Notes: generated by a model not told the origin, from the sequence alone. 64,000 bases of DNA from Saccopteryx bilineata (GCF_036850765.1 NC_089496.1:101456267-101520266); one strand, 5' to 3'. Counted from the first letter of the stretch, positions 46,650-58,900 are shown. Translations and numbers: made by a program.

Positions 46650-48689
46650 GCCTATGCAGTAGTTTCGCTTCCCTAAAAATCCTTAGTGCTTTGCCTGTTC
46701 ATCTCTCCCTTCCTATCGCTAATATTTTTTTATACAATTTCCGTAATTTTGCCTTTTCCAGAACATCAAGTAGTTGGAATCATACAGCATGTAGCCTTTT
46801 CAGATTGGCTTCTTTCACTTAGTAATATGTACTTACTTTTTTCCCATGTCTGTTCATGGCTTGATAGCTTATTTATTTTTAGAGCTGAATAATATTCTTT
46901 TATCTGGATATACCACAGTTGATCCATTCGCCTACTGGAGGACATCTTGGTTTCTTCCAAGTTTAGACAATTATGAATAAGCCTGCTGTAAACATCTCTG
47001 CAGATTTTTGTGTGGACACTAATTTTTCACTTCATCTGAGTAATATCAAGGAGTGTGATTGTGGACACTGTGGTAGAGTGTGTTTAGTTTTGTAGAAATC
47101 GCCAGACTTGCTGTATTTTGCATCCCACTAACAAGGATTGAGAATTCCTATTGCTTCAAGTTCCACCTGCTCGTCAGCATTTGGTGGTGTCCGTGTTCTG
47201 ATTTTGACCATTCTGACAGGTGTATATGGGTATCATTGTTGTTTCAGCTTCCAGTTCCCTAATGACATATACTGCGGAGCTACTTCCATCCTTGCCGCCT
47301 GTGTATCTTTTTTTGGTGACTGTCTCGTTGCCTATTTTTCAAATTGGTTTGTGTGTTTTCTTATATTGAGTTTTAAGTGTTCTTTCATGTATTTTGAATA
47401 CCAGTCTTTTATCAGATGTGTCTTTTTTTAAATGTTTCCTTTCAGTTTGTATTTTGCCTTTTTATTTCTGTAACGGTGTATTTTGTAGAGAAGAAAAATT
47501 TAAATTTTAACAAAGTTTAGTTTATTGATTCTTTCTTTCATGGATTGCGCCTTTCATATCATAACTAAAAACATCACCAAACCCAAGATCATCTAGATTT
47601 CCTAGTGCGTAGTTTTGCTTACATTATCCATCTGTTCTTTCATGCTGTCGACTTTACGCATTAGAGCCCATAGCCTATTAATCATAGTTGTTTTAAACTC
47701 CCGGTCTGGTAATTTCAGCATCCCTGTCATGCCTGGTCTGATGCTTGTTCAGTCTCTTGAATATGTGTTTTTTTGCCTTTTGGTATGTCTTATAATTCTT
47801 TTTTGATAGCAGATGTGATATATGGGTAAAAGAAACTGCTGTAAATAGGCTTTTAGTAATGTAGTAGTCAGGTGTGTGTGTGGGGGGGGAGTATTTTATA
47901 GTTTTGTGATTAGATCTCAGTCTTTATGGTAAGCCTGTGCCATATACTGTGAAATTAATTAGTGCATTTTAGGCCCCTCCTCCTCCTTAGGTGGTATAGA
48001 ATGGCTAGAGGGAGCTAGATGTTGTATATTTCTTGTTTCCCATCATAGGCTATTTCTCTTTAATTAGGTCAGGTAAGCTCTGTTAAATAGTTTCTCCAGG
48101 GTTTGGTAAGAAGAACAGAATGCTCTGGCATATTTTAAAATGGTTCCTTTCCTCTCCCCACTGCTTGGAGCCCAAGGGGACTTTTTTTTTATATTCACCC
48201 TAAGGGTGTGGGTAGAGCTCCTGAAGATAAAGCTCACAAAAGTGTGGGGTTCCTCCTAAGGCTGTGTCCCCTGGAGATTTTAACTTTCAGAGTTGTCCAC
48301 AGTGAGCCTCCAGCCATTCTTCAGGTACAGCTCAGCATTTACTCTGGCCCTGGTTCCTGCAGAGGTTAAAATTGTGTCATTCGTGGTCCACTTGTGTGTC
48401 TCTCTAATTTTGGGAGTAGTGGTTTGCCCTGTGACCCCACTTCTGTGATAGCTCTAAGAAGACTTACTGATTTTTCAGTTTGTGTTGCTTTTTTACTTTT
48501 TGTTAGGATGGAGTGGTGACTTCTAAGCTTCTAGCCTTCTGGACGGGAAACCAGAAATCTTCAATAAGCATTTGATGACACAATTTCTTGCAGATTGCTT
48601 TTTCAAAATCTTATATATTTCAAAGACCATAGTAAATATTTTACAACTTAATCTTGTGAAAAGCCAAAAATAGAATAAAACAAAATAAA

Positions 48690-48912
48690 AATGACTGCAG
48701 AGAGCAGTTTGGGGATTGCAGAAGGAAAAGAGGGATGGGAGGCCATGGACGAGGGTAGGGAGAGGCGCATGGTGATGGAGGGAGACTTGACTGCAGGTGG
48801 TGAGCACAATGCAATAAATAGACAGATGATGTAATACAGAATCGTACACTGGAAACCTGTGTGAATTTTAATAACCAATGTCACCCCAATAAATTCTATA
48901 GAAAAATAAAAA
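48690..48912 (+). mobile_element. LINE-1 3' end, sense
   Basis: It ends with AACCAATGTCACCCCAATAA and an A-rich tail, the usual 3' end of bat LINE-1 copies. It is 5'-truncated to about 220 bp. Confidence 0.65.
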
Positions 48913-49370
48913 GAATCAACAAAAAGAAAAAAATGACCGCCCTAATTACTTACAGCTCATACATAAGTCTCTGTACTATCCATAACTTAGGAAGCGTGCC
49001 TGTTATTGTTTTCTGTAAGAAAAAGAGAAACCATTAGGGTCTGTCAGTGTTTGAGTCAGCGTTAAACGCTAAAGAATGAATTTTCTACAGGGTTAACATT
49101 AGTCACTTGTGTTTAATGACTCAAAGCATATTCTTCCTTTGTAAATTTCTTATTAAAGAAATATAGGAGATGGTGCTCATTTTCCACCTTCTTACATCCA
49201 TCTCTAAAATGCTGAGCATGCAAAAAATTCATAACAGCAAATCATGTTGTAACTGATGAATTCTTTAATCCAATATTCTACTATCCCTGCCCAATTCTGC
49301 ATATTGAATTCCTGATGTTCACCAAGATGCTGTACCATCGTTTGCAGCAGTCTGGGGGACATTTTTGTTC

Positions 49371-49447
49371 TTAATAATATTAAAATACTGAGTAAAATAT
49401 TAAATAATTAAATATTAATTATTTAATATTTTAATAATATTAAAATA
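49371..49447. repeat. AT-rich perfect palindrome framed by direct repeats
   Basis: Arms of 19 bp (TAAAATATTAAATAATTAA at 49393-49411 and its exact complement at 49415-49433) are separated by 3 bases. A 17-bp direct repeat TTAATAATATTAAAATA lies at 49371-49387 and again at 49431-49447, exactly 60 bp apart. Confidence 0.9.
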
Positions 49448-50111
49448 ATGACGTTATTACCACAACAATGAAATTGAGTCTGCCAGAAATCTACCTTTTT
49501 TTTTCCTTTGGGAAAAATGTGACTAGAAGACATTGTTCATGGTGCCTTGTCTCTGTGTCACCATCTTCCATGGATACACAATTCCTAAGACAAAGTGTGC
49601 CTGTTCTAGCAAAGTATCAGTGAACGTAATTAAAGAGAGTCTCCACCCAATACAGGATACTCTGAATTGACACTTTAAATCATTGCATAGGAACTAATAT
49701 AAATATGATGGCGGCCTATAACATGTTCATCCTTGCAACAGGCATCACAGTATCAATGGGCTTTGTTGAGGGTCACAGGTTATACATCAATTAAACAGAA
49801 AAGATTGAGCTTTAGTGAGTGAGTCTTGGAGTGAGTGATATTCTGAAGTCCTGTAAGTTAGAGACAGTCTGAGCTGCTAGTTACCTGGCTAAGGCAGAGC
49901 ACGTTCCCATTCAGCGTGGCTCTCTGGGTGGGGTTGAGGTTAGTAATCACAGGAGAGCCAAATATTAGTATCTTGGACCCTTGGAAAGAGCATGGTCCTG
50001 AGAGGCAGTCCTTACGTGGCTCCGTCATTGCAGGGGCTGGGCAGGCATCACTTACCCTGAACACAGTTTTTCCTTCAAGTTCTTCACTAGACACAACAAG
50101 AGCAGCTAAAA

Positions 50112-50206
50112 GGGAAATGTGCACTGGACCCCCCGGCTAAGCTCTATATCGCAGCCAATGGGAAATATACACTGGACCACCATCCCCAGCTATGCTCCCC
50201 AAAGGT
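50112..50206 (+). repeat. ~48-bp imperfect tandem duplication
   Basis: GGGAAATGTGCACTGGACC at 50112 and GGGAAATATACACTGGACC at 50160 start two adjacent 48-bp units that are similar at their beginnings and diverged at their ends. Confidence 0.6.
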
Positions 50207-50507
50207 CCTAATACTGGCCAAGTTCAGGAGTCTAAGTTCTGAATTCATTTTTCTCTATGTCATAGTCACCCCCCTTTTTTAATCCTCAAGTTGGTCCCTG
50301 CATCTCCTCTTTGTTCATGATGAACGTTCTCTTTGCTTTAAGTAGTTGCTCTCTTGGGCATTATTACAAAAAAATGTTTACATAAACTATTGATGATCTT
50401 TTATAGTCTTTTTTTTTTCCCCAGGTCACATTTATTTCTCTATTAGCTTACCATTCCATTTGAATATAAAGTCATGTAACATGTGTGTTACTGTCCCTGT
50501 CGTGCAG

Positions 50508-50726
50508 CTCAGAATTGTTCCGGATTGAGAACCTGTGGACAGTGTTTGGAGCAGCCTGGGTGTGGCTGGTGCAATGATCCCAGCAACACAGGGAGAGGAC
50601 ACTGCATTGAAGGGTCCTCCCGAGGACCAATGAAGCTTGTAGGGACGCACAGTAATGAGATGGTTCTTGACTCGGGTCTTTGTCCTAAAGAGAAGAACTA
50701 TGAGTGGTCCTTTATCCAGTGTCCAG
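50508..50726 (+). CDS. ATRNL1: ATRNL1 coding exon i: last PSI domain
   Basis: This 219-bp exon has a CTGTCGTGCAG acceptor and a GTAAGA donor. It reads QNCSGLRTCGQCLEQPGCGW, then CNDPSNTGRGHCIEGSSRGP, then MKLVGTHSNEMVLDSGLCPK and EKNYEWSFIQCP. The C-x2-C-x4-GCGWC core is the classical PSI motif. The THSNEMVLDSG loop seems to be the least conserved part compared with human as I recall it. Both ends are phase 1. It is flanked by introns of 9.4 and 10.7 kb. Confidence 0.95.
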
Positions 50727-51412
50727 GTAAGAAAAATGTGATGAAAGCAATTTCAGTTTTTCAATCATTATTTTTTTCAAACAATTTCAGAAAACAAGAA
50801 TATATTTTTCCTTTCTTAAAATGAAGATTTAGAAAAAAAATAACAAAGACGATGAGGCTTAAAATAATATTGTTCCTTATACCTATCTCTTATATACATT
50901 GTATTCTGTTCAGAATCATTAAATAAGCTAACCAGATACATTCCATAAAATTATTAGATTTGGTTTCATGTTAGTTAAGAGGAAATAATATTGGCTTATT
51001 TTCTATCTTAGTATTATAATGTCTCAGAATTCAAAGGTGACTCTGTAGATCCAGTCAACCTTCATGCTGAGTTTGGGGATTTTCTCTGTAATACCCAAAG
51101 TACAACATTTATAACCATGACTCTATACTGATTCAAAGGGTTGAAGACATAATAAATGGACAAATACTTGTTACAGAAAAAAATTTAAATAATAAATGTA
51201 GAAGGATGAGGGAAATAAAAAAAATATCCCTGTTTGAACCCTACAGGAATAAGTACTGTAAGAATAATCCACTTAAGAATGTTGAAATTAGGGGGTGAAA
51301 CTTGAAGGTAACTGAAGAGTATCACTTTAAAAGTTTGCAAATTCATCAAAAGGACATAACATTTTTAAACATTTTCACCTATTAACAAACTTTGAAAAAC
51401 AGATGAAGGTTT

Positions 51413-51777
51413 TTTTTTTTGTTGTTTTTTTTTTAAAAATATTTATTTATTTATTTCAGAGACAGCGCAAGAATCAGAGAGAGGAATAGATAGGGACAGA
51501 GAGACAGGAACGGAGAGAGATGAGAAGCATCAATCATCAGTTTTTCGTTGTGACACCTTAGCTGTTCATTGATTGCTTTCTCATATGTGCCTTGACCGTG
51601 GGCCTTCAGCAGACTGAGTAACCCCTTGCTGGAGTCAGCGACCTTGGATCCAAGCTGGTGAGCTTTTTGCTCACACCAGATGAGCCTGCGCTCAAGCTGG
51701 CGACCTCGGGGTCTCGAACCTGGGTCCTTCCGCATCCCAGTCTGATGCTCTATCCACTGCACCACCGCCTGGTCAGG
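51413..51777 (-). mobile_element. Second tRNA-derived SINE class, antisense
   Basis: Full-length reverse copy. The duplication CAGATGAAGGTTT is at 51400-51412 and 51778-51790. Confidence 0.9.
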
Positions 51778-51907
51778 CAGATGAAGGTTTAATGGCGCAT
51801 GATCACAAATCCTTTTACTCTTCAGAGACATTATAGCATACCACTTTCTACTTTGATTTTGTAGCTGGTACTATACCTGTTTGTTTTTTCTCTTACCACT
51901 GTTTTTT

Positions 51908-52470
51908 TTGAGAGTGTATTAGTTTTCTGTTGCAGCATAAAAAATTATCGTAAATTTAGAGGCTTAAACAATACCCATTCATAGTTCACAGCTTCGTATG
52001 TCCAATATTGGGGATTGGCCTGGCTGGCTTCTCTGCTTCGGGTCTTAAAGGCTGAAATCAAGGTGTTGGTCAGGCTTCTGTTTGGAAGTTCTGGAGAAGA
52101 ACCTGCTTCCAAGCTTATTGATAGTGTTGGTGGAATTCAGTTCCTTGTGGCTGTAGGACTGAGGTGCCTGTCTTCCAATTGGCTGTTAGCCAGTGACCAC
52201 TTCATGTTCTAAGGAGTGCTCACATTCTCCCCCACATGTCCCCCTTTATCTCCAGCTAGCAATGTAGAGTCTCAGAAACTCAAATGGGGTCTCTCATACT
52301 TTTAATCTCCTTCCTCAAGTAGACTCCAGTTCCTTGTAAGGGATTATCTGATTGGGTCCATCCAGGATGATCTCCCTTTTTTAAACGCAGCTGTGCCATG
52401 GAACATACCTAATCATCAGAGTGACTAGTCATTGTATGATACGTACAGGTCCCTGACACACTCAGGAGGG
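51908..52470 (+). repeat. Ancient interspersed repeat, family not assigned
   Basis: It begins GTGTATTAGTTTTCTGTTGC and proceeds through GAGGCTTAAACAATACCCAT, GGCTGAAATCAAGGTGTTGG and ATTGGGTCCATCCAGGATGA. I recognise this as a repeat common in mammals, but cannot name the family with certainty. Confidence 0.6.
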
Positions 52471-52489
52471 ATCCATTAGCATTCGATTA

Positions 52490-54060
52490 AATAACTGAGT
52501 ACTATTCCATGACCTCATTGACACATAAGACTGTCTACCCATTCAAAGTGTATAACTCAGTGGTTTTTATTTACAGAATTATGCAACCATTACTAAATCA
52601 ATTTTAAAATATTTTTATCCCCAAAAGAAACCTGATAATTAGTAACAGTCACTGCACATCAAAGCCCCACTTACCCTGTAGGCCCCAGGCAGCCACTGGT
52701 CTTTATATCTGGATTTGCCTGTTCTAGATATTTTATATGAACTGAATCATATAATTGTAGTCTTTTGTGACTGGCTGTTTTTCACTATGCATAATATTTT
52801 CAAGGTTTATTTATGTTGTAGCGTGTCTCAGTACTTTACTTTTTTACCAAATACTATTCCATTATAAGAGTGTACTACATTCTGTTTATCCGTTCACCAC
52901 TTGATGGACATTTGGATGTTTCCAGTTTTTGGCTTTTTGAATAATCCCTTTATGCGCATCCATGTACAAGTTATGTGTAGACATATTTTCATTACTTTGG
53001 GAATGAAATATCTGGGTCAAAAAGAAACTATGTCTAACCTTTTGAGGAACAACCAGACTGTTCCAAAGCGGCTTCATTGTCTTCCATTCCCACCAGCAGG
53101 GCACAAGGGTTCAATTACTCCACCCCTTTGCCAAACACTGGTTATTTCACATATTTTGATTATACTCATCCTGATGGGTGTGAGGTTTTATTGCATTGTG
53201 GTTTTGATTTGCAATTTCTTTTTTTTTTTTTTACAGAGACAGAGAGAGTCAGAGAGAGGGATAGATAGGGACAGACAGGAACGGAGAGAGATGAGAAGCA
53301 TCAATCATTAGTTTTTTGTTGTGACACCTTAGTTGTTCATTGACTGCTTTCTCATATGTGCCTTGACAATGGGGCTACAGCAGACCAAGTAACCCCTTGC
53401 TCGAGCCAGCGACCTTGGGTCCAAGTTGGTGAGCTTTGCTCAAACCAGATGAGCCCGCGCTCAAGCCAGCGACCTTGGGGTCTCGGACCTGGGTCCTCTG
53501 CATCCCAGTCCAACACTCTACCCACTGCGCCACCGCCTGGTCATGCATTTGCAATTTCTTGTTGGCTAATGATGCTGAACATTTTTTTTATGTGCGTTGG
53601 CCATTTACTTGTCTTTTTTTGGACAAATGTCTATCAGATTCTTTGCCCATTATTAAATTGGGGTACTTGTCTTTTTACTATTAAACTGGAGGAGTTCTTT
53701 ATATATTCTGAATATAAGCCCCGTGTCAAAAATTGACTAGCAGATATTTTCTCTCATTCTGGGGGTTGCCTTTTTCATTTTTTTGTGTCTTTTGAATCAC
53801 AAACATTTTTAATTTTGATCCTATCCTTTTTTTAATTGTTTCTTGTGCTATTGGTGACATTTCTGTGAAACATGAATAACGTAAGATTCCAAAGATTTAT
53901 GCCTTTTCTTTTAAGAGTGTAACAGTTTTAGCTCTTACATTTAGGTCTTTAATCTGTTTTGAGTTACTTTTTGTATATGTGTTATGAGAAAGGGACCTAA
54001 TTCTTTTGTAATTGTATTTAGATGTCCTCCACACCATTTATTGAAAAGACTATTCTTTTC
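52490..54060 (-). mobile_element. LINE-1 fragment, antisense, split by a SINE
   Basis: Reverse LINE-1 3' UTR and ORF2 end, with the SINE at 53221-53546 inserted. It shows the CATTTGGATGTTTCCAGTTT and CTGTTCCAAAGCGGCTTCAT landmarks of the ORF2 tail on the + strand. Confidence 0.65.
53221..53546 (-). mobile_element. Second tRNA-derived SINE class, antisense, inside a LINE-1 fragment
   Basis: The duplication ATTTGCAATTTCTT is at 53207-53220 and 53547-53560. The duplicated bases and both flanks are antisense LINE-1 sequence, so the LINE-1 is older. Confidence 0.9.
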
Positions 54061-56034
54061 CTACTGAATTTATCATATTGCATATTTTATTGTTCATTTT
54101 TAGAAATTGTATCTTAGTCATTCTATATAGTTCAATTTCTCTCTTTCTCTGTATTCTTGAAAATATAGATAGTTCTTTTAATAACTATTTTAAAAATTCT
54201 TCTTTGCTCATTCTTCTGGGCCACTTCTTTGTCTGTTTCTATTGATATATATATATTTTTTACTAATTATGGATCAAAGTTTCCAGTTTGATTATTTTGT
54301 ATGGTATCCCGGACACTGAGTTTTGCAGTTTATTATTCAACATTGTTGTATTTCTTTTAGTGTGATATACTTTATGCTGGCATGCAGTTATGTTACACGG
54401 GGTCTGTCTGATCATTTTCAAAAGTTGTTTTTTAAGGTTTGCTAGGACCTTTACATAGCAACCCTACATCCAGAACGAAGTGATTTCCACTAGACAGTGC
54501 CTTTTTGTGGTCTCTACACACTGCTCTTTGTATTATGAGGTCTCTCCACTTTGATTAGTGGGAATACAAACTATTCCCAGTTCAATGGGAGGTCCTGGCA
54601 TTGTCTGACTTACTGTTTCCTGGTGGTTCTTTCTCCAGCTTCATGGAAGCTTCACATTGTGCTCAACTCATTATTCAAAGGTTTAATCCTCTTTGCAGAT
54701 TGCTGTGTGCAACTCCCTTCTGTAGTATTTTGTCCCACACATTCTAGCTTCCAAGCCTCCCAAATTCATGGCCTCCCTGAACTTGGATCTTTGTTTCAGC
54801 AGCTGAATCTCTGGCCTTAGTTTGGGTTTTCCTCCCTGGGCTGCATCCAACCCACTGCCTCGAGGCGGCAGGCAGGGCACTCATACTAGGTCCTTCTCTT
54901 AGGCAGGCCCTACCTGAGCTGCCTGTTAGATTTGAAATTAGGTAGGGGCTTCGTATGCTTTAGCTGTCTTGTTATTTGCTGTAAGAGGTCAAATATCTGA
55001 AGGGTTAATCCTTCCTGGGCAGAAGGGAAGCCTTCTATCCATGTGTTTTTATTGACAGTTAATCTCTTGGAAACAGCAACTAGGTCTTGTTTTCTTGTTT
55101 GTTTTTAAAATCTCGTTTGACGATCTCTGTCCTTTATTAGAGTGTTGAGTTAATGAAAATTTAACTTGGTATTTATTGAGTTTAAGACATACCATGATGG
55201 TATTTGCTTTAAATTTTTTCTTTATTTTTTCCTGTTTGTTCGTGCCTCCTTTTGCCTTTTTTTTTTTTTTTATCAACTGAGTGTTTTTTAAGCCCATGTT
55301 TAGATCATTTTCATTGGATTTTTAGCTATACTTCTTTTGTGTTTTTTTTAGTGACTGCTGTAGTGATTGTAATAGTCACCTTTATCTTAAAACAGTCTAC
55401 CTTGAATCAATGTTATAATACTTCATGTATAAGGTAAGAATACTACAATGGTGTAATTCTACTTGCTTTTTCCCCCTGTCCTTTGTATGGTTATTGCCAT
55501 ATATTTTACTTCTATGTATGTTATTAACCGTGGTTATTTTTGCTTTAAATGATTTTCATATAAAGAAATAAGAAAAACAATCTTTTTTGTTTACCCATAT
55601 ATTGACCATTTCCTGTGGTCTTCATTTTTTCCTATCTGAATTTCTTTTTGCTGCAATATTTCTTTAGCTTGATGAACTTTAACGTAAGTACCGTTTTTCA
55701 ATTGTGGCATTAAATGATCATAGCTTTCATATATATGAAAGAAGTTTTTATCATCTGCATCTCCTTAGATCTATATTTCAATTCATTAATTCTTTTTTTA
55801 GATGTTTCCAATTTGCACTTAAATCTGTGTTTCAATTACGTATTACTACAGTGTGTTCGTAAAGTCATGGTGCACTTTTGACCAGTCACAGGAAAGCAAC
55901 AAAAGACAATAGAAATGTGAAATCTGCACCAAATAAAAGGAAAACCCTCCCAGTTTCTGTAGGATGATGTGGCAGCATGTGCGCACGCGCAGATGATGAC
56001 ATAACACCATTTGACAGTGGAGCAGCCCACGGCC

Positions 56035-56257
56035 ATGCCAGTCGAGATGTGGACGGTCCAGAGGAAAGTTCAGTGTGTTCTGTGGCTTGCTACATTAGAA
56101 TCCATGACCGAAGTGCAACGTGAATATCGGCACGTTTATAACAAAGCGCCACCACATAGGAGTAACATTACTTGGTGGGATAAGCAGTTGAAGGAAACCG
56201 GCAGTTTGGTGGAGAAACCCCATTCTGGTAGGCCATCAGTCAGTGACGAGTCTGTAG
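56035..56257 (+). pseudogene. Mariner transposase N-terminal helix-turn-helix remnant
   Basis: From ATG at 56035 the frame reads MPVEMWTVQRKVQCVLWLAT, then LESMTEVQREYRHVYNKAPP, then WWDKQLKETGSLVEKPHSGR and PSVSDESV. The pattern (a helix, VQREYR, xxPPxRSNIxxW, then ETGSLxxKxxSGRP) is the N-terminal DNA-binding fold of Tc1/mariner-type transposases. The hAT insertion at 56258 breaks it. After the insert about 70 bp resemble the start of the second helix-turn-helix (RSPKKI-like) with stops, then the right inverted repeat begins. The catalytic DD[E/D] part is absent, so no active transposase is made. Confidence 0.75.
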
Positions 56258-56449
56258 CAGGCGTCCCCAAACTACGGCCCGCGGGCCGCAATGCGGCCCC
56301 CTGAGGCCATTTATCCAGCCCCCACTGCACTTCTGGAAGGGGCACCTCTTTCATTGGTGGTCAGTGAGAGGACCACTATATTTGGCAGCCCTCCAATGGT
56401 CTGAGGGACAGTGAACTGGCCCCCTGTGTAAAAAGTTTGGAGACCTCTG
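56258..56449 (-). mobile_element. Non-autonomous hAT transposon, 192-bp family, copy 3, inside a mariner element
   Basis: It differs from the copy at 39587 at only a few bases and has the same 192-bp length. It splits the transposase remnant of the mariner element 55849-56642. The flanks GTCTGTAG and CTAGAGGC suggest a disturbed target duplication. Confidence 0.85.
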
Positions 56450-57179
56450 CTAGAGGCTATACGGGATAGCTACCTAAGGAGCCCTAAAAAAATCTGTGCG
56501 TGAGCCCACATCGAACTGCACTGAATAGGTATGAAACTGGGAGAGTTTTCCTTTTATTTGGTGCAGATTTCACATTTCTGTCGTCTCTTGTTGCTTTCCT
56601 GTGACCAGTCAAAAGTGCACCATGACTTTACGGGCACACTGTATTTAACATAGCACCCAAGCTCCCTGTATAAACGCAGTTTTGTTCGTGATTCTGCGTC
56701 ATCTAGTTTTGCTGAATTCTGCCAGGTAGTTCTAGTTTCTTCTGGTTTTTCTCACGTGACTGAGGTTATCTGGCAGTTTGACTGGTTGTGAATGGTCTCA
56801 GGTGTTTCACTCACTTGTCTGAAGGTGTGAGAGCTGACTGGTTGATGGAGGGGTCCTCAGCTGAAAATTAACGTTCTCTGCTGTATTTGCCTGTCATCCT
56901 CCAGGAGTAGAGACAGGGCTTCTATGCATGGTATCCTTAGAATAGAATTCCAAGAAGGAGAGGGCAGACCATGTCTACCTCTTGAGCTCTAAGTCAGAAT
57001 TTCTATTCCATCACTTACTGCTGCTGTTCTGAGCATGTCTTGATGACAGACCATGTTCAGAGGGTAGGAAGAACCCCATTTTTTTGGTGAGAGCAAGGAT
57101 TACATACCATTAGGAATATTGGACTTACAGAAGTGCCTAGAATTTGTGCAAAGTGTTTGCAGCTCATCTAATTCTATTT

Positions 57180-58900
57180 TATTCGTTTGTTCATTGACAT
57201 GACTCATAGGGCATAAAATCCACCATTTTAAAGTACATCCTTCAGTGGTTCTTAATGGAATCAGTAGGTGCGCAACTATCATCATCATATGGTTCCAGAA
57301 TATTTTAATATCCCTCAAACAAAATCCCTTATCCTTTCAGAGTCACTACCTGTTCTTCCTGCCCTCAGCACCAGAACCCACTAATTTACATTGTTTCTTT
57401 GTGGACTTGTCTGTTCAGGACATTTCATCAAAATGCAATCTTATGTTTTCTTTTGTATCTGGCTGCGTTCTCTTAGCATCTGTTTTTAAGGTTCATCAGT
57501 ATTACAGCTTATATCACGCCTTTACTTATTTTTGTGGTGGAGTAACATTCAGTTGCAAAACACATGTTTGTATGTCCATCAGTTGATGGATCCTTGGCTT
57601 ATTTCTACTTTTAGTCTGTTGTTGTGAATAATGCGGCTATGAGCTTTTTTGTAAGTTTTTATGTGGACATGTTTTATTTATTTGTACTTTTGGTATGTAA
57701 CTGGGAGTGGACTTTTTTAGTTACATGATAAATCTATATTTAATGTTTTGGGGAATTGCCAGAAGATTTTCCAGAGCTATTGCACCATTTTACAATTACC
57801 ACCAGCAGTATCTGAGGGTTCTCATTACTCTATCCACACCAACACTGGGTAATGTCCGTCATCTTGATTATTACCTTCCTAGTCTTTAAGAGGTGGTAGC
57901 TAATTGTGGTTTTAAATTTCTTTTCCCTTATGACTAATGAAACTTCTTTATGCGCTTAATTAGCCATTCATACATCTTCTTTAGAAAATGTCTATTTGAA
58001 TACTTTATTCGTTTAAAATTTTTTAAATTATAGAATTATAAGAGTTATTTATAAATTTTGGATGCTAGACCCTTATCAGGGGTATGATCTCAAATATTTT
58101 CTCCTATTCTGTGGATTGTTTCTTCATTTTCCTGATGTTGTCCTTTGAGGCACAAAGTTTTTTGGGTTTTTTTGAGGATGTCTAATGTGTCTTTTTTTGT
58201 TTTGGTTGGTTATGCTTTTCAGTCAGATTAAGAAACTGTTACTTAATACCAACTAATGAAGATCTACATCTATAGTTTCTTGTAACATTTTAATAACTTA
58301 GTTCTTACTTTAGGTCTTTGAACCATATTTAGTTTATTGTTATATATGGTGTAATGTTTGGGTCCAAATTCATTCTTTGCATGTGGATATCAAGTTATTC
58401 CAGAACCACTTGCTGAAAAGACTATTAATATTTCTCATTTAACGACCTTGGCACCCTTGTTGAAAATCAACTGACCATTGATACATGGGATTATTTCTGG
58501 ATCAAATTCTGTTCCAATTACCTGTATGTCTGTCTATTCATGTTCCAGTGTCACCTAGCTATATGACTGTATCTTTGGAGTATGTTTTGAAATTGGGACA
58601 AGCCCATCCTTCAGTTTTGCTTTTCTTTTTCCAGATTGTTTGACTAGTCTGTGTCCTTTGTGATTTAATATGAATTTTAGGATCTGCTTGTCTGTTCCTA
58701 TAGAAAAGTCTGTTGGAATTTGAGAGATACTGCATCTTTTAAAGTGTATTTATCTGATATTTGTAATGCCCCTCTAACATTCTCTTGGTTGCTGTTTGAA
58801 TGATATACTTTCCAGTCATTCATTTTCAACCATCTTTATCTTGTGTGTCTCCTGTAGATAGTACATAGATCTTTGTTTTTTATGCAGTTGCTGCCTTTTG
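57180..58900 (-). mobile_element. LINE-1 fragment, antisense
   Basis: Reverse LINE-1 3' UTR followed by the ORF2 tail (TTGTTGTGAATAATGCGGCT region, CACTTGCTGAAAAGACTATT region near 58410). Heavily mutated. Confidence 0.65.

Larger units (their letters stand above)
45140..47800 (-). mobile_element. LINE-1 fragment, antisense, split by a SINE and a hAT element
   Basis: Sequence at 45140-45417 (GTTTCACAGAAATATGGGAG...) continues at 46653-47800 (GTAGTTTCGCTTCCCTAAAA...) as one LINE-1 3' region once the SINE (45418-45794) and the hAT (45800-46649) are removed. Farther right the ORF2 tail is recognisable near 46760-46960 on the minus strand (AATTATTCATAATTGTC-type and YYSAL-coding parts). Confidence 0.7.
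41072..50507 (+). other. ATRNL1 intron between exons h and i
   Basis: This 9.4-kb intron contains a 300-bp hAT element, a possible processed pseudogene (41870-42290), a 26-bp tandem repeat, a sense long SINE, a LINE-1 nested with an old SINE and an 850-bp hAT element, the 3' end of a sense LINE-1 (48690-48912) and an AT palindrome (49371-49447). Nothing is recognised in 43930-45130, 47820-48680 or 49450-50100. Confidence 0.85.
55849..56642 (+). mobile_element. Mariner-type transposon, deletion derivative with ~109-bp inverted repeats
   Basis: The element is flanked by TA on both sides (55847-55848 and 56643-56644). Its terminal inverted repeats (55849-55957 and 56533-56642) are about 109 bp and nearly identical, starting CAGTGTGTTCGTAAAGTCAT and, from the other end, CAGTGTGCCCGTAAAGTCAT. 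Between them lies only the start of a transposase frame (see 56035). A 192-bp hAT element sits in it. Without that insert the element is about 600 bp, far shorter than a full mariner (~1.3 kb). Confidence 0.85.
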
